Source: Lycocorax pyrrhopterus obiensis (lineage: Eukaryota; Chordata; Aves; Passeriformes; Paradisaeidae). Taken from it: a stretch of 64,000 bases of DNA. The stretch covers positions 54,536,660 to 54,600,659 of the forward strand of contig JACSVZ010000002.1 of the NCBI GenBank assembly GCA_014706295.1, given 5' to 3'. Below, one piece after another: positions 46,600 through 60,900 of this stretch. How positions within the stretch are numbered: position 1 is the first letter of the stretch; every line of letters begins with the position of its first letter. The notes beneath the pieces are model-generated. The model saw nothing but the letters and a program-made list of their open reading frames with translations. It did not search any database and had not been told where the DNA came from. Position numbers and translations under genes: made by a program.

Positions 46600-49500
46600 A
46601 ACCTCACAGTGTCACTAATTTGCTCTGATCTTGCCCAGTCCCTCCATTTCCGATCCCAGCTTTTATCTGTCTTTTACAATTAGAGGTTAAGCTCTGTAGG
46701 CACCATCTTTCTTTCTCTATGCTTTTTCAGCACATACAACCTGGGGAATGTTTTTGTGATGTGCACAGATAAATATGCAATTCAGTACAGATTCTGAACG
46801 CTACAAATCAACACACACACAAAGGTTCTGTGGACAGTTGTTCCTTCTACTCTTGCTTAGTGCAAGGACATCTTAATCTATCAGTTTCCCAGAAGCTTCG
46901 CATCATCTGTGACTGCCTGCAAACCTGTCACCTGTGTATCCCTACACTTGCAAATATGTACACTCTAAAAAACCCATAGCGGGATGACTGTAATAAGATG
47001 TTGAGTAATGAGATACTTGCATTTCCTTCGCTCTTTTAGCTATCCAAATGACAATATTCTCAGTATTCCATCTGAGCTAGTCATGGTTCTTAACACTTAC
47101 AGCTTTCTTACCAATTTGAAAAGATTCGTCCCCAAATGCATCATCCCTATAGAGAAAGTAAGGTTAAGTGACTTGAATAACAAGGAATTCATGAGTAATG
47201 ATGAGTTTGCAGTCATTCATCCTGTCATTCAATAGAGCTAGGACAAATTATATCATTCTAGTAGGTGACTAGGAACCTGGAAATCTGAGAGTTGAGGATT
47301 ACAGCGAAGTTTGTTCATAATATAAAAGAATGGACAAAAAGATTTAAGAATATTTTAAACTTTTTAAGAATATAATTAAGGAATTACCAAGTGTCTAAAA
47401 GTATCAAAGCATTAAAATGTATGATTGAATGTGTATTGCATATATTTATAACAAGTCTTCATAGTTAAATTAGCTTCAGTTTTAAAACATAAGATACGAA
47501 AAACAGTGTCAAATTGTTTAACCAACATAGAATGATGTAAAATGTGTACTTTATGTGGAGTACCTGTCTGCATGGCACTGGTGTAATATCTTTAACTGGC
47601 ATTTGTTGGGATTGAGCTCATTTATGGTACTGCCTTTCCTGAAAAATGTGTCCTTTCCACATGCTATTTTATTGAAATCAGTATTTGCCACTGAGTGCTG
47701 TTTCTTTTTTCAGTCTGCATGTTATATAATCCATATCCTGATATATATTCAACCAGAACACTTAAGCTGAACAATCATCTCCAAACCAATATTGGTTTAA
47801 AATAGCTCAAAGTAGACCTAAACTCATCTCATTTTTCTGTTATTAAAATAACACAAAATTTTGTATAATTTTCATATTTTAGTGTTGTCTATATAATTAT
47901 TTAATCTTTTCCTTTTTATGTATTTTTTGCTTTACATGTCCTTCTTTTTCTATTACTTCTGTTTTTCATACTTGATACAGTTTCATGCTTATATCATGTT
48001 TTTTTCCATGTCTTTTTCTTGTGATTTTCTAGTCCCTTTCTCCACCTCTTTCTTTCATTGCTAATTTCCTTCTTACTTCTAATGGGGATGTGCTAGAGTA
48101 GAGTCAGGCAGTCTGGTTTCTAGTTCTGTGGCCAGTGTTTCAGGAGTCACTTTCTCTCCCCATCTCTCTGCATCCCAGTCTGAAAAAACAAGATAATAAA
48201 GCTGGCTCCTGTGTGGTTAGCTTGGAGACATACAGGTGGAAACTCCTTTAAGCACAATTATTCTCTTTCTGTATTACACCTCTTCACTACCTCAGTGATC
48301 TCCTCAGTGCTTATCATTATTTTCAGCTCCTCAACTAATTCTTAGCTCCCTTTTCTCCTTCCCTCCTCCTCCACCCCCCCATCTTCTACCAGTAACATTT
48401 TCAATGTAGGCCTTCAGCATACTATGGGTATTACTAATTTTGCCATGTTGTGCAGATCACGTGTCAGCTACATTCACTTTATCTCTCTCTTGAAGGAGAG
48501 CTGTGGCAGTTCTCAAGTGATGGGTTCCATTGATTTCATGCTGACTGATGTCAGGAAAGAGCATGAAGGATGGTGCAACACCTGATTTTAGTTACAAAAA
48601 TGATCAGAAGACTCTTAGGAAGATAAGAGATGTAGAAAAAGCAACAGATGTTCAGTTATGAATAGCAATCACGGTGTCCTATGAAACCCTGTAAAGAGAA
48701 AATGCACACATGTGAAGGCAGCCGTCACATGTTCGTTCATGAGGTTATTTAAACTGTGGTCGCATGGATCCAGGGCCTTTGGGAAAAGATTTAGACAAGA
48801 ACTGCTTGGAGATTATAATGCTGATGTCAAGCAGAAATCAAATGTTAGCCATATCTTGACTATGAGGAAAAGATATGCCCTGTCTGTGTCAATGAGTTTC
48901 TACATCCATGGTCATTTGCTATGAACCTATTTTTCTGATGTTTGTCTATACTGCCTTTGGCTTTGAAGGATCTTAATCACTTTCAGTGAAGGAGTAGGAG
49001 ACAGTCAAAGCCTGCCAATGCTAAGTGTCTCAGACTAAGTGCCAGAAGTGCTATTCAGTAAGTCGTGAAGTAAAACTGGCTCAGTCTATATGGCTGTAGT
49101 GAAATAAAATGCGCCCACCAACATTCTGATGTTACTCTCAGGAGCTAAATATTCACACTCTGTAACTGTGGACATGATGTAGAGGCTGAAGGAAAGATGA
49201 CAAAGCATACTGTAGTTTTTATGGGTTGTAAAGCCATAAACTATAGCCCATATCAGACTAAGCTATAGGTCATAGAAGTTAAGCAGCACTGGGTTTATCC
49301 TGTCTTAAGATGGAAGAGCACCTAGGATAGATAAAGGAATTGTTTGAATGCTCATCATTTTTTGTAAACACTGATTCATGTTCCAGTTACGTGCCCATTT
49401 TATAGCTCTGTCACTGCTGATCGCTCTAAAATCTCATGGCACTTTGTGAAAGAACACACTTTTAGTTCTGACCTCATAATTACAGCAACATCTCTTACAC

Positions 49501-52500
49501 ATCCTGCAGTTCTAACTGGAACCACTGGTTTTCACAGACTGCCCCAGGCCCCAGTTCTGTATTTAGACTTACTGTGGGCTGTTATGTAGCCACTGTTTTC
49601 TCTGGTCAGCAGTTCAGCTGAGGGCTTCTGGAAAGATGCAATTCCAATAAAGTGCTGGATACAGGCCAGTAAAGATATATTGCTGGTGATTTATTTTGAT
49701 TTTATTCTTTAGATGAAAAAGAATCAAGACTAGCTATATGATTAATAGAAAAAAAGCAGCCCTCAGTATGCCAAAAGAAACCAGAAACAAAAAAACCCCC
49801 ACCAATGTTGCACTGATCATGAAATACCCGGAATATTTTCCGAAATGCTGTCACTAAAATGTATCAACAGTAAGCCAAGGTTTCTTATGTTCTATAATAA
49901 ATCTAGATTATCTTCACTGAAAAAAAATTGAATTCATGCAATAATATGAATGAGAAATATGTTGATTCTTTCTCAGAAAAACAAATTACCATTCAATGAA
50001 ATGGAAAAATCATCAGAAATGTTAGAACTATGAAATTACAAAATGCTATTTTCATATGAAAAACAATGTGCCCAGGCCATGCATTGTGAAGCATATTACG
50101 GAGTCAGGAATTTAGCAAGATGCAGACAACCGTGACAAAAATAAACCAAGTAGTAATAATGATTAATTTCTCAAAAGGTGCCTTAAGAAGTATGCCCTTT
50201 AAAAGGGAATAAGATAACCTGCAATTATTTGAGAGCCAAAGAGGGTTTACTCTGGGGACAACTTATTTAGTAACTGTGCACATGAAAGATTCTTTCATCA
50301 GCAATTTTTTGGGAACAGTCAAAGAGAGAGTAATCCAGAGCAGATGGGCATACAGGATTCATGCTGTAATTCCGATTATTTTCTATACTCATGATAATGC
50401 ATGTCCAGTTGTTTTGTTGGGTTTTTTTCCCCCATGAACTGACCCAGTTAAACATTTGTGTATTTAATATGCCTGGGAAGCTATAATTAGAACATTTTAA
50501 ATTATTCATCACTCTTAACTCTTCTCTTGAGTGCAGTAACTTGATACGACAGTTCTGAATAGTGGAACAGCCCCTTATTCTGAGGAACTTTCTGACAATG
50601 CTTAGCTTCTGTTTCTCATATGTGATTTTTGCCAATACCGGAATTTTATATGAAGGCTAATAATTGTCTTGGAATATTTGTCTTGTTATGAAAATTTGGC
50701 ACTGTCTCTATCCTGGAAAAGTGATGCAAATTCATTTGCCAGCATACATACGTCTGAGCACAATGGAAAAGGCTTTTTTTGTTTAAAAATTAAAGTGTAT
50801 TTTAGGCTTATCAGCCATACTGTACTGTGACTAATTAAACTTGAAGTCCTCTGTTTATTTGCAGAACAGCTATAATGCAGGCAAGGTAAGCTGTGGCAAG
50901 TTTCCTTCCATTATTTTGGAAGTGTTCTCTTCAAGACAGTCAGCAAATAATTTACTTTTCTGCTTATTCAGGACATGATCAAACCACTGGAGTTAGTATC
51001 AATATCACAGAGACTCCAAAGAGCTCTGGACAAACATTTGTGAAAAATGCCACAAAAATACTAAGCACTACCAAGCTATGGTATGTCACATTTGCACATA
51101 CCCATTCCTATGGTCTGGACTTAGGCAACCTATTTTACATGGGCCATAGTACATGTTCTTGCTCAGCAGAAAACATTTTGATAGATTGTTAAAACAAACC
51201 TAAGCTAAAATGACTCCCTAGAAATGCTGAAAACATGTTTTTAAATTCATGCACCAATTCACAGGTAAAGCTCATGATTATAGCTATGGTCACTGCTAAT
51301 GTCAGGTTAAAAAGCAAATTAATATTTAATAGTGTACACCAAACTAATAATTTTACGGAAGTGTGATCTGCCACAAGTGTTGAATTACATCATCAATTTA
51401 CTGGATCACATTTCACCTCCTTTGTAAAAGCTGAAATGCAAATATATTTAACTCACCCGGCTGCACTGACTTTCTCTAACTAGTATGCTTGACATATACT
51501 TCTACTGGGATTCCTAAGCCCATACTTAGTTTTTTTCTGTAATCTTAGTGAGGCCAATGAACTATTTAGTTTCTACTCAGGTTTCTACATACAAGTCAAA
51601 AATAATCTATTTTATGTGGTATGAGACTATTTCAGGTACTACAACATGACAGATAACACCTGAAAGCAGAAAGTTTGCTGTAAGGTATCCTGAAACAGTG
51701 CCACCCAGGGTTTATGTAGGAGATGTGCTCTTCTTGCTGTATACCTTGACATTCCCCAGTAACCACATTTCGAGCCAGTGCCTGTACAAAGGTCCAGGAT
51801 TAACCCTTGAACCTCACACTACCATTGTGCACTGATTCCTATGTACAAGCAGACTGCAACCCGAGGTGGCCCCAAAAGGAGGCACAAATACAATGCAAAC
51901 ATTATAGATACCTTTTTTAAAATTCCCTCCACTAAAAAGCACGACTAAAAACTCCCTTTTGGAGTGCTTTCCTATTTTGCTGAGTGATTGTTGCTATCAT
52001 ACCTCCTGCTGCCTTTGTCCCCCGGTTAAATTCAGTCTCTGAGAATACTGCACCTTCTGAAAGATGGGGATAGACATTATGCCTTCTCTGTAGGACTTAG
52101 ATGTGGAAGCACATGGCTAACAGGGTACCCCTTGTAAAAAGTAGCAGAGGTGATGTTGCTGTGCCTCAAGTTCAAATACTAACCCCTGGGGACCAGTTTT
52201 TTGAAGGAGCAAGACTTTTGCCTTGCACAGCACCTATGGGTGCTGTGTTGCAGGTGCTACAAACAGGAGCCTTGGTTTCTTGCAGTGTGAATGGACATAC
52301 AGGGTGGGTTGCAGTCCTTCTATGAGCATGAAGGCATGGGGGAGTGGGGGCATGTTCCCAGCGAGTGTGCTTGCAAGAGCTGGTTGGGGTCCACTGCTTC
52401 CCCTTCCTCCAGCTGGCTGAAGTGGCCTGATCTATAGGGGACTGGGGTTGCTGCTCTGTCATCCTCCCTGCAGGAGGAAGTTGCTGCCAGCTCCTACTCA

Positions 52501-52984
52501 CTATACCTCCTTGGTGTATGCAAAGGGTGTAGACATCCCTCTCCTAGTCCGTCTGTTTCCCCATGCAGTGCCTCTGGCTCAAAGGGGACAAATCTCTGCA
52601 GCTGTTGTGCTCACTAAGTCAAAGAAGCCCTTTGTAATATTTCTTCTGCTTCTGGGGCAGAGCAAAGTGGATGGCATGTTGCAGGACTCAATTTCTTATA
52701 AATAACTTTGGAGTCTTCCTACCTGTCTCAGACTGATGTATTAGGAAATTCACTCCTGTTTTTTTCCTGATGGAAGTAATGATTATGGAAGTATCATATC
52801 TCAGCAAAAAACTTTCTTTGTACATCTGGATTCTGTGTAAGGCCAGAAAGAATATTTATAAGGAGACAGATGATGAACTGAATATATTCCTTCTCCCAGC
52901 CTCATTCTCATTCCTTGCCATCACAATGACCAAAAACCAACCAAACAAAAAGTTGCACCTCTGCATTGAGATTATCTTCTGCAA
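46600..52984. other. AT-rich non-coding DNA, probable first intron of the MED1-like gene
   Basis: Frames up to 122 codons occur (for example 50,635-50,267 on the - strand), all without recognisable motifs. A very small exon-like segment, 50,865-50,885, has an acceptor (tttatttgcag) and donor (gtaagc) but no supporting homology. I see no repeat family. Confidence 0.35.
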
Positions 52985-53225
52985 AATCACAGGATAGTTT
53001 GGGTTGGAAGGGACCCTTAAAGACCATCTACTCCAACCTTCCTGCAATAAGCAGGGACATCTTCAACTAGATCAGGTTGTTCAGAGCCCTATCGAACTTG
53101 TCCTTGACTGTTTGCCGAGATGGGGCATCTACCACTTCTTTGAGCAACTTGTTCCAATGTCTCAACACCCTCATCATAAAAATTTATCTCTAATTTTTTA
53201 CCTCTAACTGAAGTGAACTTTAATG
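52985..53225 (-). mobile_element. CR1 LINE 3' tail fragment
   Basis: On the + strand it reads 'cacaggatagtttgggttgg', 'aagggacccttaaagaccat', 'actccaaccttcctgc' and 'gttgttcagagccctat', which is the reverse complement of a CR1 3'UTR. It is 5'-truncated and non-coding. Confidence 0.9.
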
Positions 53226-53229
53226 AGCT

Positions 53230-54839
53230 CTAGGTGGGTGTATCTGGATATCTCAAGTCCATGGCAAAGCCTTGGTATTAAGAATACACATATGAAATTG
53301 TGCATAGGTAAAGAAAGCCTAATTGTTTAACACACTGAAGATTGGGCTGCATATCTGTATTTAATATTGAGAATACTTGCCTATAAAAATCTCCCCCTAC
53401 CCTTTTTCTGTCCAAATCTTACAAAAATTAGATGTTTGTATGTGCAAAATTCAAGTAAAACTTTTTTTTATTACTTCCTTCTTTGAAGCATAACATCTAT
53501 GACCTTAGCAAGGTTTTACATTTGTCCTGTTCCAACATTTCTAGTTGCCAATGTAAATACCTGCCATTATATTTAGAACATTTTGACATGTTTTTCAGGT
53601 GTTGTGACAGCTATTTCTACAAATGCTTTAATGGAACAGTTGCGTTTAAAATACCAACAAAGGCCATGGACTGAAACTCTGAAACTTGTTTATTTTTGCA
53701 TGGTAAGAATCATAAGTTAGGTGAGAGAAGGATATGTGGTATAAGAGTATGTTTCCAAGGTAGTTAAAAAATTGTTTGAATTTCAAAAACAACAAGCAAA
53801 ACCAACCAAACAAAACCCCCTATGCAATCCAAAACCAACCAAAATATAACCCCAAGAAAAACTTTGTGCCTAGTGTAGTCTGGCTCCCCATTTTTCTTAG
53901 GACAATAGATTATAAAAGTTTCCTGCCTAATTTTAACACTTTAGGGGTTGTTCCATGCAGTATTTTAACTATTCAGGAGTTAGTACTGATTGTCTACTAG
54001 TTCAGGTTACTTTCCATTCATTATCGTTACCATATTCATGGTATGTAAAGACAATTTATTGCCTATAGGACTGGGAGAAAATACTGTTTTTTAGAAACTG
54101 GTCTGAAATCCACTATCTAGACTTTCTGCTGCTGTGATATACCTTAAGTCATTCTATGCTTCCTGCACTTCCAGTAGCTAATTTAAGAATCATCTTTGTA
54201 AAGAGTAGATTAGCACAATTGCTGTGAGTTCAGTATAAAAATTCCCATTTGTTTCCATGCTTCTTTTTATTAATCCTTAACTGAAGCCTTACTCTGAAAA
54301 CAATGTCCTGAATTTGAACAAAGTGAAAACTCTTCAGCAGTGAGTGTTCTTTATTAATTGAAGTGTGAAGTATGAGAAGTTTTCAGACAAGAGCATGAAG
54401 AGAAACTGGAAGAGTTTGCTTGCTACTGAAGTGAATATCTTCAGCTGAAACTTGTATCCCAATCTAACCAAGTTACTCCCGCACTTACTGATTGACTTGC
54501 TCAGGCAGACTTTTTCTAAAATAAAAACACAAGTATTTTATTAGCTTATCTCTAGCTTCACAATGAAATTAGCTGACACATCTAGTGATCAGCTCAAAAG
54601 GAAAGGCAATGGAAAACCGCTCCTTGCTCCAAAGGCATCTGGTATGTAATTACTGCACAATAATATCTTCACAAATCCATTCAGTGCTGCCATTTCAGAG
54701 ATAGCTCCAATCGTAGGTAACCTCTGTGTTTGACAAAAAGAAATAGCCAGTTTTGTTGTACAGGGCATCTGTGTGCTGTGTCTCTTAGCTGGTAATTTAA
54801 GGAATCTTTTTCTGTCTCTTGTTTTCACAAATGTGCTAG
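53230..54839. other. AT-rich DNA upstream of first recognised MED1-like exon
   Basis: No gene-like feature, except the good acceptor at its right end (ttttcacaaatgtgctag). Confidence 0.45.
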
Positions 54840-54924
54840 GATAACCCACTTCGGAGGCCTGTCACTAATGCTCCAGATGGTCCATTGCTTTCTTGCATGG
54901 AGAAGATAGAGAGGACATTAAATG
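54840..54924 (+). CDS. MED1L: MED1-like exon a
   Basis: 85 bases, starting in phase 0, reading DNPLRR...GPLLSCMEKIERTLN plus one base. Acceptor gtgctag, donor gtaatg. It aligns with the HLVSCLETLQKALK segment of MED1. Confidence 0.8.
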
Positions 54925-57900
54925 GTAATGAGCTGTTGGATAATTCAAAGTATATTTTTTAATATTCTGTGGAATGTACCAATCCTTCTCTATTGATGTT
55001 CTTCACGAAGAGGTCAAATGTACAAACACAGAGGTGGGTAAGAGACAAGAGACTTGCGACTTGTCTTTGGGCTAAGCCTTCAGGCTATAGCTATTCTTAA
55101 AGCCTGAGAATATTCTCTACCCAACACAGCACTTATTAATCATAGACTAATTGTTGTCATTAATAAGACGTCATTCAAGAGATACTATTTTCTCATTATG
55201 TAAATCATATCCTTTAAAGCAAGATAATACTGGTCTACTTCTTGATCATTTCAGTTTGATTAAATTGCATTTCTGGTTTTTGCAGCTAAATCCATGTTTT
55301 CTGTGATGAACACGTTGGAACTTTTATCCAGACAAAAAGGGTAAGTTTGTTTATGAATAAATGCAAATGAGCAAGCATGGCTTCAAGTCCAGAGAGGAAT
55401 ATCTGGATGGCTTGTCAAGAATGTTATTTTTTAGCTCAGTGTTCTAATGGAGTGTATTCACCTATTTTGATTAGCCCTCTATGGAGGAGGTTGGGTAAAG
55501 AGAGGGCGTAAATGCCTACATCCCAAAGCTGCAGGCTGAGGTTAATAGTTTTTTTGCAGACCAACATGATAATGCAAAGAGCAGAGCACAAATACATGCC
55601 TGATTGGATAGTGTTCAGAATCTGAGCCAAGGAAGAGTTATTTTTGAAGCATCCCTGGTGTTTCTTCCCACGACTGAGTGAACTATACTCATTTCCTTTC
55701 TTGAGTGACAGGATTTTTATATATACAAGCTTTTTTTTTTCCCTTTTTCTCCTCAGACTCACTGTTCATGTTAGCCCCAGTGGGACTGCCTGCTACATAA
55801 CATCAATGATGTTTTATGTAGAAATTCAGCTGGAGAAGGATGGAGATGTGATGGATGTAAAGTTGGCTCACTTTGAAGAAGCTCCTGTGGTAAAATTATT
55901 TTTCTCTGTCTCTCACCACCCTGTAGTCTCCCACCTGGCTTCCAGCTGCCATGTCAGAAAGGATTTGACTTCCTTTTGGTCTTGTCACACTTGCAAGCCT
56001 GTGCATGACACTAGCTACCTCTTCAAGCATCTGAATCTCTCACCTACCTAAACTTACAACTCAGTTACAGATACTAAATACTCTCGTGCTAAGTATTACA
56101 GTAAAAGTCAGCTGACAGGCCCACCTTCCAAGAATGTTGTGGTATCATGCATCATGTGGTATTTTTATTTTCATACTTCAATATTACCAGTATATAGTAA
56201 ATTACAGGGGCTTAAAATATTTTCCTACCAAGGTGTTGTGCAATATATATTCTCAATGGATGCCTTGGAGCTATTCTGGTTTTTTTTCTGACTTCTTTAG
56301 GAGTATATGTATTTCTACTAGTGGGGATGTTTTTCTAGCAAAATTTATATTAAATTATTTACAGAATATCACCCTGAAGTTCACATATCATGTTCTGCAG
56401 TTGTTACAGGGTTACAGACAATCCTTCAGATCAAAGATATAACAACAAGCTGTTGTGGGGGGTTGGGGAACATAAACTATGGTTTTTATCAGTAAGTATC
56501 CAAATTATTACATTACCTTGGAGTTAATTTTGTCCATTATTTTTAGTTGAAGTCAGCCCTGGAATTTCAAATTGTTCATCTAACCAGCACAGGTCTGTTG
56601 ATCAGTGAGTGCTGGACAATATCATTATAATGGAAATGCATTTTCAGAGAATTCTACCACTACCAACAGAAGAAAAACTGGCCAAGATGAAATTTTTTTT
56701 CCTGGAAAGACTATTTCTGTTATTTTATATTGTTATTGTTGTAAAACAAACTATTTCTGTTAATTTTATCCTCTTTCACAAAGCCTTTGTTCTTCCAATT
56801 ATTACAGTATTTTTTTTTAACTATTGCACTGTTAGTCTTGTTTTTGAGTGTTGGGGAGTTTTTTTATGCTAACGATTCAGCTACTTAAAAGTAATGGGGA
56901 TCAAGCTTATCAAGCTAATGAAATGCTTATAAAAGATGTGTCACAAAGGATGGCAAGAAAGATGAAACTTCTTTCTCTCATTCCTGTAGGTTTGTGATGA
57001 CTTGGTGCAGCTTCTAAGGTAAAGAATCATGTGTAGGGTTTCATGTTGAATGGAAAGGAATTCCTGATGCTAGAACCATTCCAGTGTAAAAACTGAAGAG
57101 GGGAAAAAAATAAAAAAGGAAAGAGAATCAGGAAACAATAATATGAATCCAGAAAACAGAAGAACTGACACCATTTTGAATTCCGTTGTATGTGGGAAGT
57201 TGTAACTATTATTACCTGCTTCCAAGTTGTAAATTCAAGGCTAAAACTGTAGCAAATATAATTTTGAAAAGATAGTCCAGGCATTATTTATTTCTCAGGT
57301 CATTCCACTGAATGCATCTGCTTCAGTGGAGCAATGGTAGAGAGTAATCCCCAATACACTGGCTCTAGTTGCCGATCAAACACAGCCTTGGAATACTGGC
57401 CTTCGTCTTGATTGCAAGAATTATAGAACTACTTGGACCCGTAGTTTTGGTAATGGACTGATGATGACAATTCAGAACTGGCAGATTTACAGATATGAAC
57501 TAGGTATTACTTCTCCTCTCCTTGTTCCATCAAATACTAAACAGTCTTTGTATTGTCCTTATGCAAATACTTCAACTACGTCCTTCAGGCTTCTCTCACA
57601 GCAGCGAAAGCAAGGTGGTATCACATGGCCTGAGTTTCTTTGCAGATGCATAGGGGGAGATGTGACCCCAATTTTCTCATGTAGCAGTAGGGCACTTATT
57701 TATTTATTTATTTATTTATTACCACATTTTGTTCTGTCTGAATAGTTGCTGTTCCAGGTCAGGCCATCACTTTAAAAGTCTATTTAGAAGTTCTTCAGTG
57801 AATATGATCAAGGTTCCAGGTTTTAATAGTAATGAGTTTATTTAGGAAATTGGATTCTTATTTAAATACTGTGGCAAAATAGAAGAAAGGGAAGGTAAAA

Positions 57901-60900
57901 AGAGAAAGAATAATCATTGACCTTGAGTGTTTCATCTCTCTTTTATATTATTGATCATCAGTTTTTCCAGCCCTCTTTTTCCTCAGAAAGGGAGTTATAT
58001 TAGCTTTATGGGTGTAAACATCTATGTCTTAAAGCTTGAACTTGTATTTTCCTAGATTTTTGACTTCAGTGATGTTAGTGCCAGCAGTTTGACTCTGAAC
58101 ATTGGCATATAGTTACCATTGGTACTGTGGGTGCTACTTCTCTGCCTTTCTGGTTTTGTTAAGATTTGTCACAAAGCACAAGTATACCTTCTGCACCTCT
58201 TGATGTAGTATTTTATTTGGTTGTAAGGCAGTTTGTTATATGTGTAATGTTTCCCATGAGTCTCAAAGTAACTATAAAATCGAGATGAACCAGCCAGCTA
58301 ATGCATAGGCTGGTGCTGTGTCTGTTCCTGCACCACCCATGCCTGCTTCCCTCCTTTTTCCCTGCTTCTCCACTAGTCTAGCTGGAAAGAGACAGTGGAG
58401 AGCTGAGTGACTTGTTTACGTTCCAGTTTCGAAAGAGTTTGTCCCAATGTCAAAGCCCAGGCAGGCTTATTTTGTCTCTGCTGATCCACATTGCAGCCAC
58501 ATCTGCATAGGAAGGGCAGGAAGGTCTTGTCTGTGTGACTGCCGCACCACAGAGTCTAGTAACACTTGTAAACCTCATGTAAAATCTACTTAAGCAGGTG
58601 AGTAAATTCCTGGTGGGTTAGTCTGAACAGAGCTCCAGGCTGTCACAGCAAGTCAGAATCTGCAAGAATTCTGGGGTTTGAGCAGTCTGAACCATTCCTT
58701 TACAAACCAAGCCACTTGTCCCATTCTTTTTTTTTTTTTAATTGATGTATCTATCAGTTGTATTTAACGTCTGTCTCTCTCACATGGTGCTGTGAAGTGC
58801 AGCATTAATACAGTTTTGATATTTGAATGAAAAGAGCAATGTACACATGGATGGTATTAGGGAAGTAGTACTACATGACTAGCTTTATTGGAACATCAGG
58901 AAAAGCGTTTTGCAGCTGATGAGCTGTCAAATTTGTGTTTCATGTACATTTATTGCTTTCAGTAGTGCCTACTTCAGTGCCAGTTTCAGCTATAATTACA
59001 GTGCTTCTTGAAACAAAACCAAAGGTTCACATTTTCTGGTATCTTCTAAGAAAATTTAAAGTCAGTACTGCTACTTGATCTGATAAGGAGGGGGCCTCTG
59101 TCACTCTGAAATGGTGCCTTTTCTAGCAAGTTACATATAAAAGAGTTATTTTCCATCTCATTTAGTAGTCTGATAGTCATTATTTCTTTTTGTCAGGATG
59201 AAGAACTATGATGCCTTTGGAAAGATTCTAGAAGACCTGTCAAATATGTATCAAATTCCAGGAAACAGGTTGCAGTTATTTTTTGCTCAAAAACTTTTGA
59301 AATCCATAGCCTAACTTTCGTTTACTTAAAAAAATAACAAATTGTCTCTTTTCTCTCCCAGCGAAATGAAAGCTAAGGGATATCTTGCTTTGCAGGCCCT
59401 TGAAAAAGACCTTTATTCAATGTCTCTTCTAGACAGGTAACTTATAGTCTATATCTTTGTCCCTTTACCTCTACCCACACCCCTTCATTTCACTAAAAAA
59501 CAAGTTAACTGATCTAATTATAGAGCAGGATGTGGAAGGCTAATGAGTTTTCTCCCACTTGAAAGCTTGAAGCCTTTGTCAACCCCAGACATGCCAAACG
59601 AGATGATCTGCTGACCTCCTGTTCTTTATCTAAGGGACTTCCTGGGAAACTGGTTGGTTAGAGAGCTTGGGAGTGTGTGCACGTGACTACCCACTGGGAG
59701 CAAACAGTGCATCTGAAAGTCAGCAGTCATGTTTAGATCTCCCTGTGGCAGAAGTAAAATAGACCTTTTGGGGTTCTGTTGTTCAGGTATCTCATTTTGT
59801 CCTCAAGTTTTACATCAGGAGTAGTGGATGCCAGCTTTCCTCCTTCCTTTTCTCATTTCTCCTTTCAAAAAGTAGGATTACAGATAGATGGGGAACAGAG
59901 TTTCCTAAACCTTCTGGTAATTGTACAAGGATTTTCATTATTTTCAGAAAATCAGAATGGAGGGTAGTGCTTTCCTTCTGGATTTTTGAAATATCTTCTC
60001 TGATATCTTGCCTATTAAGTTACATACACATATCTTGGCAGGTATGGCCTTCTGTAACTTGAAACACACTCTTGGATTATTTTTGCAGTTTTCCCTTATG
60101 AAGCATAATAACACTATGAACTAATATGCTGTATCCTTGCTGGTCACTGATATATCAGTAAATATTATTTATGAGTTAAATAGATTATTTGTCCCATCTA
60201 TGCTGTAAGTTAATGCACTGCAGAGTTAGTGCACAGCTATTTAAATGTATGGCTGTATGTAATCAGCTATATGAACACATTTGAGGTCAGAGACTGGTTC
60301 TGTTTGAGTTAGTTTATCCAGGTTACGTCCTCATTCTTTGCTCAACTGGTTGCCACTCTGATATTTTTGACCCCCTTCATTTCTGGTAAATAGTGCACCA
60401 AAATGCGATATGAAACAGCTCAGATACAGGGAAAGTGGAAACCCAAGTCCTAGGAGTAATGCATGTGTGGAGTTGTGGTGTTTTGGAAACTGGACATACA
60501 ATCTACTTCCAACAAAGCATTATCTCCTTTTGAGCAAGGATACAAATTACAAATTACATTAGCCTAGCTAGCACTGCAATGCAGGAAACACTAATTAAGA
60601 TGTGTTTTGAACTAGAACACAGGATCTAAACAGAGTTACTGAAGTACTTAATGGAAAAGTAGGACACCTGGTGCCAAGAACTGGAGGTGATTTTTTTTCT
60701 TTTTCTCCCTTTTTTTTCTTTTCCCTTTTCTGAATTCAAAGAATTGTAATCAAAAAACACTACTGAGTTGATCTTTGTGTACAGGAAAGATCCTCTACTA
60801 TAAATAAAACCTGCTGTAGGGACTTACTATGCCTGTATTCTCAGATAACGTAGAGACATACAGAACATATATTGAACATATATTGTAAGTAGAGATGTAC

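Noticed and set aside
50267..50635. 122-codon frame on the - strand
   Set aside because: It lies in AT-rich DNA, has no motif, no splice signals or promoter, and no recognised homologue; judged a chance frame.
50865..50885. 21-base exon-like segment with ATG (acceptor tttgcag, donor gtaagc)
   Set aside because: The splice sites are good, but the ATG reading would enter exon a out of phase and there is no homology.
55436..56051. 108-codon - strand and 135-codon + strand frames over MED1-like exon c
   Set aside because: The - strand frame is a shadow of exon c and its flanks; the + strand frame is exon c plus intron sequence on both sides.
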